From Primulina eburnea (Eukaryota > Streptophyta > Magnoliopsida > Lamiales > Gesneriaceae), in assembly GCF_022965805.1 (NCBI RefSeq), contig NC_133101.1, positions 12,991,054 to 13,055,053 of the forward strand: a stretch of DNA of 64,000 nucleotides. The letters are read 5' to 3'. Position numbers and translations under genes: made by a program. The notes beneath the pieces were generated by a model, which worked only from the letters and a program-made list of their open reading frames with translations, ran no database searches and was not told the origin of the DNA. Below are positions 58,940-64,000 of the stretch, piece by piece; position 1 is the first letter of the stretch, and each line of letters opens with the position of its first letter.

Positions 58940-60506
58940 TGTGACACCCTGACCCGTAACAATAAAATACAGCGGAATTTAAAATTTTCTTTCAAATGGA
59001 AGGAGTTTCAAAATACATTTCATAAAAATGTTTACAAAATAAATACATGATCATTCCAATGACATAACAAAATACAAAATATCATTAGTGTGATCATGTT
59101 ACAAACTGATAACAAAATAATCATCCTTCCAATCCTCGTATGCATATGACCCCCATCCACAGTCAACGTCCCGGTCCGTCGCTCTTATCTGCATCACATG
59201 AAAATAACTGAAATGAGAATAAATCTCAGCAAGTGGAACTCTAACATAGCAATGGTACACAGTATACTCAGTAAAACATGACTTTGAAATCATAAATACC
59301 ATCAACTCTGAATCATAAATACTATAGCAATAACTGTAGCAATAAGATAGCAATAAGATGGTATTTCTCTTTTCTCTGATTGGATTGATATCAATAGTAT
59401 CTCTGTCTGTGGTTGCTCGTATCCCAAATCTATATAAACCGATAACTCTGAGGGATACAAGCCTATGGTCGTTGATCAACTAATTGCATGCAATGCTCTG
59501 ACTATGATTAATCAATCCAATAAAACATTTGAACTCTGAATAGCATTTAAAACCGTCGTTTCACAATCTCTTATTTTCTCTTGTATTCCCTTTTAACAAT
59601 AGTGAGACATCAATGCCTCCAATAGATAATCAATGGAATCAATACATAACAATGAATCAATTGAAGGAATATCACTTTAAAATCTTTAAAACACAATACA
59701 TATAACATCATGTGAGCAAAGGGATGAAATTCCACTTACAAACCAATAGAACACCTCCAACTATACTCTTGGTACACCACCTACAACAATAGTCCATAAA
59801 TAATACCAACATCAACTCTATAATCCAATAATCAAGTCAAAACAACACTCCCAAAACATCTTATCTCCAAAAACCTTGATAGAACTTAACCAAAAACTTA
59901 CCTAAGCTTCCTTATACCACGGAGAACGTCGATCTCAAGTCGGAAATCCAAACAACTCCAAGAATCAAAGGTAGGAAGCAAAAGAAATGGAGGAAAACCC
60001 TTGGAAATGGAGAGGAAATCTCGAAAATGGAAGATAGGATAGGATAAGGTATGGCCAACAACTCCAAAAATTAACTTAAAAACTCGCCCATACTTACACC
60101 GCGGGTGCGCTGCCACAAGCACCGTGGGTGCGCTATGCCTTCGGCCAACCAAAATAAAAACCATGCACGATGACCGCGGGTGCGGTACTGCAATCACCGC
60201 GGGTGCGGTCCTTGCACTGCCGCGGGTGCGGTGATGCCACGGCCTTCCAAAACCAAAATGATGAATAGTACACCGCGGGGGCACTCCTCTAAGAGCACGG
60301 GTGCACTCTAGCCACGGCAATGAACAACTCTCAAGCAACTAAAATCGAACCGAAACACTGAAACGAACAACCAACAACATCTAATACCTCAAGACAACAA
60401 TAACCAAAAATACTATAGCCCAAATACACAACTATAATCATCTAATCATAAAACCCAATAACAAACAAAGCTTAAACCGTACCGTACACCGGGCTCGGCT
60501 ATTACA
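58940..60506 (-). repeat. 3' LTR of right-edge chromovirus
   Basis: 1567 bp. Minus-strand reading TGTAATAGCC to GGGTGTCACA. A CCGCGGGTGCG repeat lies at 60096-60310. No gene inside. Confidence 0.82.
60096..60310. repeat. GC-rich degenerate repeat CCGCGGGTGCGGT in LTR
   Basis: Six or seven copies of a 13-15-base motif (ACCGCGGGTGCGGT and variants) at irregular spacing, including decayed forms such as GCACGGGTGCACT. The CpG-to-TpG/CpA decay fits methylation. Confidence 0.65.
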
Positions 60507-60517
60507 ATCTCCCCTCC
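60507..60517 (-). other. Polypurine tract of right-edge chromovirus
   Basis: The minus strand reads GGAGGGGAGAT directly beside the 3' LTR, after GAGGACGAAATTCC. Confidence 0.8.
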
Positions 60518-60546
60518 TTAGAGGAATTTCGTCCTCGAAATTGACG

Positions 60547-63500
60547 TCACTGCACGAACAACTCAGGGTACTTCTCTCTCATCTCAATCTCTGGTTCCCA
60601 CGTAACGTAGCCTCCTCGATCAAATGGTTCCTCCAAAGGACTTTAACGATGCCGATCTCTTTGTTCCTCAATACTCTGACTGTGCGATCCAAAATCTGGA
60701 CCGGAATCTCTTGGTAAGTCAAATTCGGCGTCAAGTCCAATGGCTCGTGGCGAAGAACATGGGAAGAATCTGCAATATACCTCCTGAGCATCGATACATG
60801 AAATACATTATGGACTCTGTCAAGATCGGGCGGTAGGGCTAATCTGTAGGCTCGGTCACCGACTCTGTCCAATATCTCGAATGGACCAATAAACCTCGGA
60901 CTCAACTTGCCCTTCTTGCCAAATCGCATCACACCCTTGAGAGGTGCTATCTTCAGAAATACATGATCGCCAACCTCGAACTGCAAAGGTCTGCGACGAA
61001 CATCTGCATAGCTCTTCTGCCTAGACTGAGCAGTCTTCATCCTCTCTCTGACAACTGCAACAACATCGGCTGTCAGTTGGACCAACTCTGGTCCCAACAT
61101 CTTCCTCTCACCAACCTCATCCCAAAACAAAGGGGATCTACACTTCCTGCCATAAAGTGCCTCATACGGTGCCATGCCAATCGTCGCCTGGTAACTGTTA
61201 TTGTACGTGAACTCCACAAGAGGCAATTTAGAATCCCAGCTACCAGAATAATCAATAGTACAAGCTCTGAGCATATCCTCAAGAATCTGAAGACTCTCTC
61301 TGACTGACCGTCGCACTGAGGGTGATAAGCTATACTAAAAGCTAACCGCGAACCCATAGCTCTATGCAAACTCTTCCAGAACTCTGAAGTAAATCTAGGG
61401 TCACGATCAGACACGATCGACACAGGAACCCCATGAAGTCTGACAATCTCTGCTATGTAGTCCTCGGCATACTGATTCATCGAGTACGTCGTCTTGACTG
61501 GGAGAAAATGCGCTGACTTGGTCAATCGATCAACAATAACCCAAATGGAATTAAAGCCCTTCTGCGTCCTAGGTAGACCAGTCATGAAATCCATAGTGAT
61601 ATGCTCCCACTTCCACTGAGGAATCGGCAAAGATAGCAATGTCCCAGCAGGTCTCTGATGCTCAATCTTCACCTGCTGACAAGTAAGGCACTGAGAAATG
61701 AACAAAGCAATATCTCTCTTCATACCTGGCCACCAGTAAAGTCGACGAAGATCCTGATACATCTTCGTGCTGCCTGGATGAATCGAATAAGGTACGGTAT
61801 GAGCCTCTGTCAAGACGTCTCTACGAATATCGTCGCCAACAGGAACACAAATACGGCCTCTGAAAGTCACCAAACCATCACCATTCAAACCAAACTCTGA
61901 GTTCCCTCTAACCTCAGCTCTAGCTCTCAACTCTGTCAACTGAACATCATCAGTCTGCTCTCTACGGATCATGTCCGTCAATGTAGATCGAATAACCAAC
62001 GCTGACAAACGAGCAATGGTACCTGGAATCACTAAATCAATCTCCTCTCGATGCAAGTCCATCAACAACGGCCTCTGAATCAAAGAACTCAAGGAAGAAC
62101 TCGACTTCCGGCTCAAAGCATCAGCCACTACATTCGCTTTCCCCGGATGGTAACTGATAGTCACATCATAATCCTTGACAAGCTCTAACCACCTCCTCTG
62201 CCGCATGTTGAGCTCTTTCTGAGAGAACAGATACTTCAAGCTCTTGTGGTCTGTGAAGATCTCACACTTTTCGCCATACAGATAATGTCTCCAAATTTTC
62301 AGGGCGAAAACCACAGCTGCCAACTCTAAATCGTGCATCGGATAATTCTTCTCATAATCCTTCAACTGGCGAGACGCATAAGCAATAACCTTACCTCGCT
62401 GCATCAGCACTGCACCAAGGCCTCTCTTCGACGCATCGGTATAGACAACAAAATCCTCAGAACCACTAGGCAAAGAAAGAACAGGAGTTGTCGTCAACCT
62501 GTCCTTCAACTCTTGGAACGCACTCTGACAATCAATAGACCACTCAAACTTCACCGTATTCCTCGTCAGATTGGACAATGGCAGGGCAATCTTGGAAAAG
62601 TCTGAAATGAAACGACGATAGTAACCCGCCAAACCAAGGAAACTGCGTACCTCAGAAACAGAAGTAGGAATAGGCCAATTCTGAATCGCCTCTATCTTCA
62701 ACGGATCAACAGCAATGCCATCTTTCGAAACCACATGGCCTAGAAAAGAAATCTGATCCAACCAAAACTCACACTTCTTCAGCTTGGCAAACAACCTCTT
62801 CTCTCGCAACAACTGAAGAACAACTCTGAGATGCTCGGCATGAAGCTCTCTAGTCTTGGAATAGATCAAGATATCATCGATGAAAACAATGACAAAGCTA
62901 TCCAGATAAGGCTTGAACACACGGTTCATCAAATCCATGAAGACTGAAGGGGCATTGGTCAGTCCAAAAGACATGACAAGAAACTCATAGTGACTGTACC
63001 TGGTCCGGAACGCTGTCTTAGGGATATCGGACTCCCTAACCTTCAACTGATAGTAGCCAGACCGAAGATCAATCTTCGAGAATACTGTAGCACCATGAAG
63101 CTGATCAAACAGATCATCTATCCGAGGCAACGGATACTTGTTCTTGACAGTCACTTTGTTGAGCTCCCTGTAGTCGATACACAGCCGCAAAGAACCATCT
63201 TTCTTCTTGACAAACAGAACAGGAGCTCCCCAAGGCGAAGAACTCGGACGAATAAAACCCTTGTCTAAAAGATCCTGTAACTGCGACTTCAACTCCTGCA
63301 TCTCGGTAGGGGCCATCCCGTACGGAGCCTTAGAAATAGGAACCGTACCTGGAGCTAAATCGATCACAAACTCAACCTCCCTATCCGGCGGCAAACCCGG
63401 AACATCATCCTCGAAAACATCAGCAAACTCCCTCACAACATCGATATCATCTATATTCAACTTAATCAGTCTATCAACATCCACAATAGAAGCCAGAAAT

Positions 63501-63892
63501 ACATCACAACCTCTACACATCAACCTCTCAGCCTCAAGACAAGAAATAAAAGGAAGGACCAGCGAAGTACTTGAGCTGGCGAGAACTCCACCATGGCCAT
63601 CATCTGCAAAAGCTACTGTCTTAGCAACACAATCGATAACTGCACGGTAAGTCGAAAGCCAATCCATGTCAAGAATAACATCAAAGGCAACCATAGGGAT
63701 AACAATCAAATCAGCGAAGACAACTCGCTCCTCAATACGAACAGGACACGCATAAACAATCGATTTCGGGCACAACACGTCCCCCGAAGGCAACATAACA
63801 CTAAGCTGAAGGGGAAGAACAGAAGGAACTATACCCAACGATCTCAAAAACAAATCAGACATAAAAGAATGAGTAGCACCAGTATCTATCAA
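60547..63892 (-). pseudogene. Protease-RT-RNase H-integrase-chromodomain, frameshifted
   Basis: The main frame (63892 to about 61310) has [52 protein letters not shown], the integrase zinc finger near [10 protein letters not shown]...CLTCQQVK, and [10 protein letters not shown] one-base shift near 61305 interrupts integrase at the catalytic-Glu region, and the C-terminal half continues in another frame. A four-base duplication-like insertion (TTAC) near 60601-60608 then breaks the chromodomain just before its last conserved Trp. The tail is open to the stop at 60547. Probably inactive. Confidence 0.88.
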
Positions 63893-64000
63893 TGTCGTAG
63901 CTACCCTGCCTGAAATTAAATAGTACTAGAGATCAATGAAGAATCGTGATTAATACCTTCCTTAGTCATCGAAAAGATCCGACCCTGCACCTTCCCTTGG
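63893..64000 (-). pseudogene. Gag/protease junction of right-edge chromovirus, one-base shift
   Basis: The gag end (QGRIFSMTKEG-type segment) is open but shifts by one base relative to protease near 63918-63922, where a T run looks one base short. The rest of gag is outside the window. Confidence 0.65.

Larger units (their letters stand above)
58940..64000 (-). mobile_element. Minus-strand Ty3 chromovirus, 5' part outside window
   Basis: Inserted into RNase H of the base element. The 3' LTR (58940-60506), polypurine tract, and pol on the minus strand are visible. Gag, primer site and 5' LTR lie beyond 64000. It is related to the other chromoviruses in the window but clearly distinct. Three small indels break its coding frame. 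Confidence 0.88.

Overview
The window looks like a repeat-rich stretch of a plant nuclear genome, probably a eudicot. It is AT-rich and carries one spliced, GT/AG-intron host gene embedded in nested LTR retrotransposons of both plant superfamilies. I cannot name the species. No bacterial-type operon, rRNA, tRNA gene or CRISPR array was seen.

Layout. Positions 1-4311 hold the 5' part of a minus-strand, apparently non-autonomous Athila/Tat-type Ty3 element with only gag-protease. Positions 4312-7960 are a DNA-transposon-like tract of inverted GCGACGGTTT repeats, split by a 2.8-kb solo LTR. A host gene resembling the WD40 subunit TFIIIC90 (GTF3C4-like) starts at 8487. Six exons are readable. Its intron 4 holds a complete, very young Ty3 chromovirus (10114-19806, minus). 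Its seventh exon is cut at 20462 by a second, plus-strand Ty3 chromovirus.

That second element is the base of a four-level nest. Its 5' LTR (20463-55773) is split by a SIRE-type Ty1/copia element (21820-54974, minus). This is split by a plus-strand copia element (27222-48461), which is split inside its reverse transcriptase by an Athila-like element (34150-45551). 5-bp target duplications support the three insertions inside the base element: ATATC, GAGAT and GATTG. The insertion in intron 4 (CTTTG) and the solo LTR (GTTTT) have them too. The base element's pol (57195-58939) is cut again by a minus-strand chromovirus that runs off the right edge.

The most unusual cargo is in the Athila-like element. 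Downstream of a decayed pol lie two intact small ORFs. One (41326-41805) is a basic, cysteine-rich protein resembling carlavirus nucleic-acid-binding proteins. The other (42083-42721) is an intronless LONELY GUY (LOG)-type cytokinin-activating enzyme with its catalytic motif intact. The same element has its two LTRs in inverted orientation.

Two other elements also carry extra genes. The SIRE element has two related antisense mini-genes, each with its own TATA box, between pol and the env-like region. The young chromovirus has two coiled-coil ORFs upstream of gag. All three of its ORFs begin just after a splice-acceptor-like motif. These accessory genes, not the core retroelement machinery, are where novelty is most likely.
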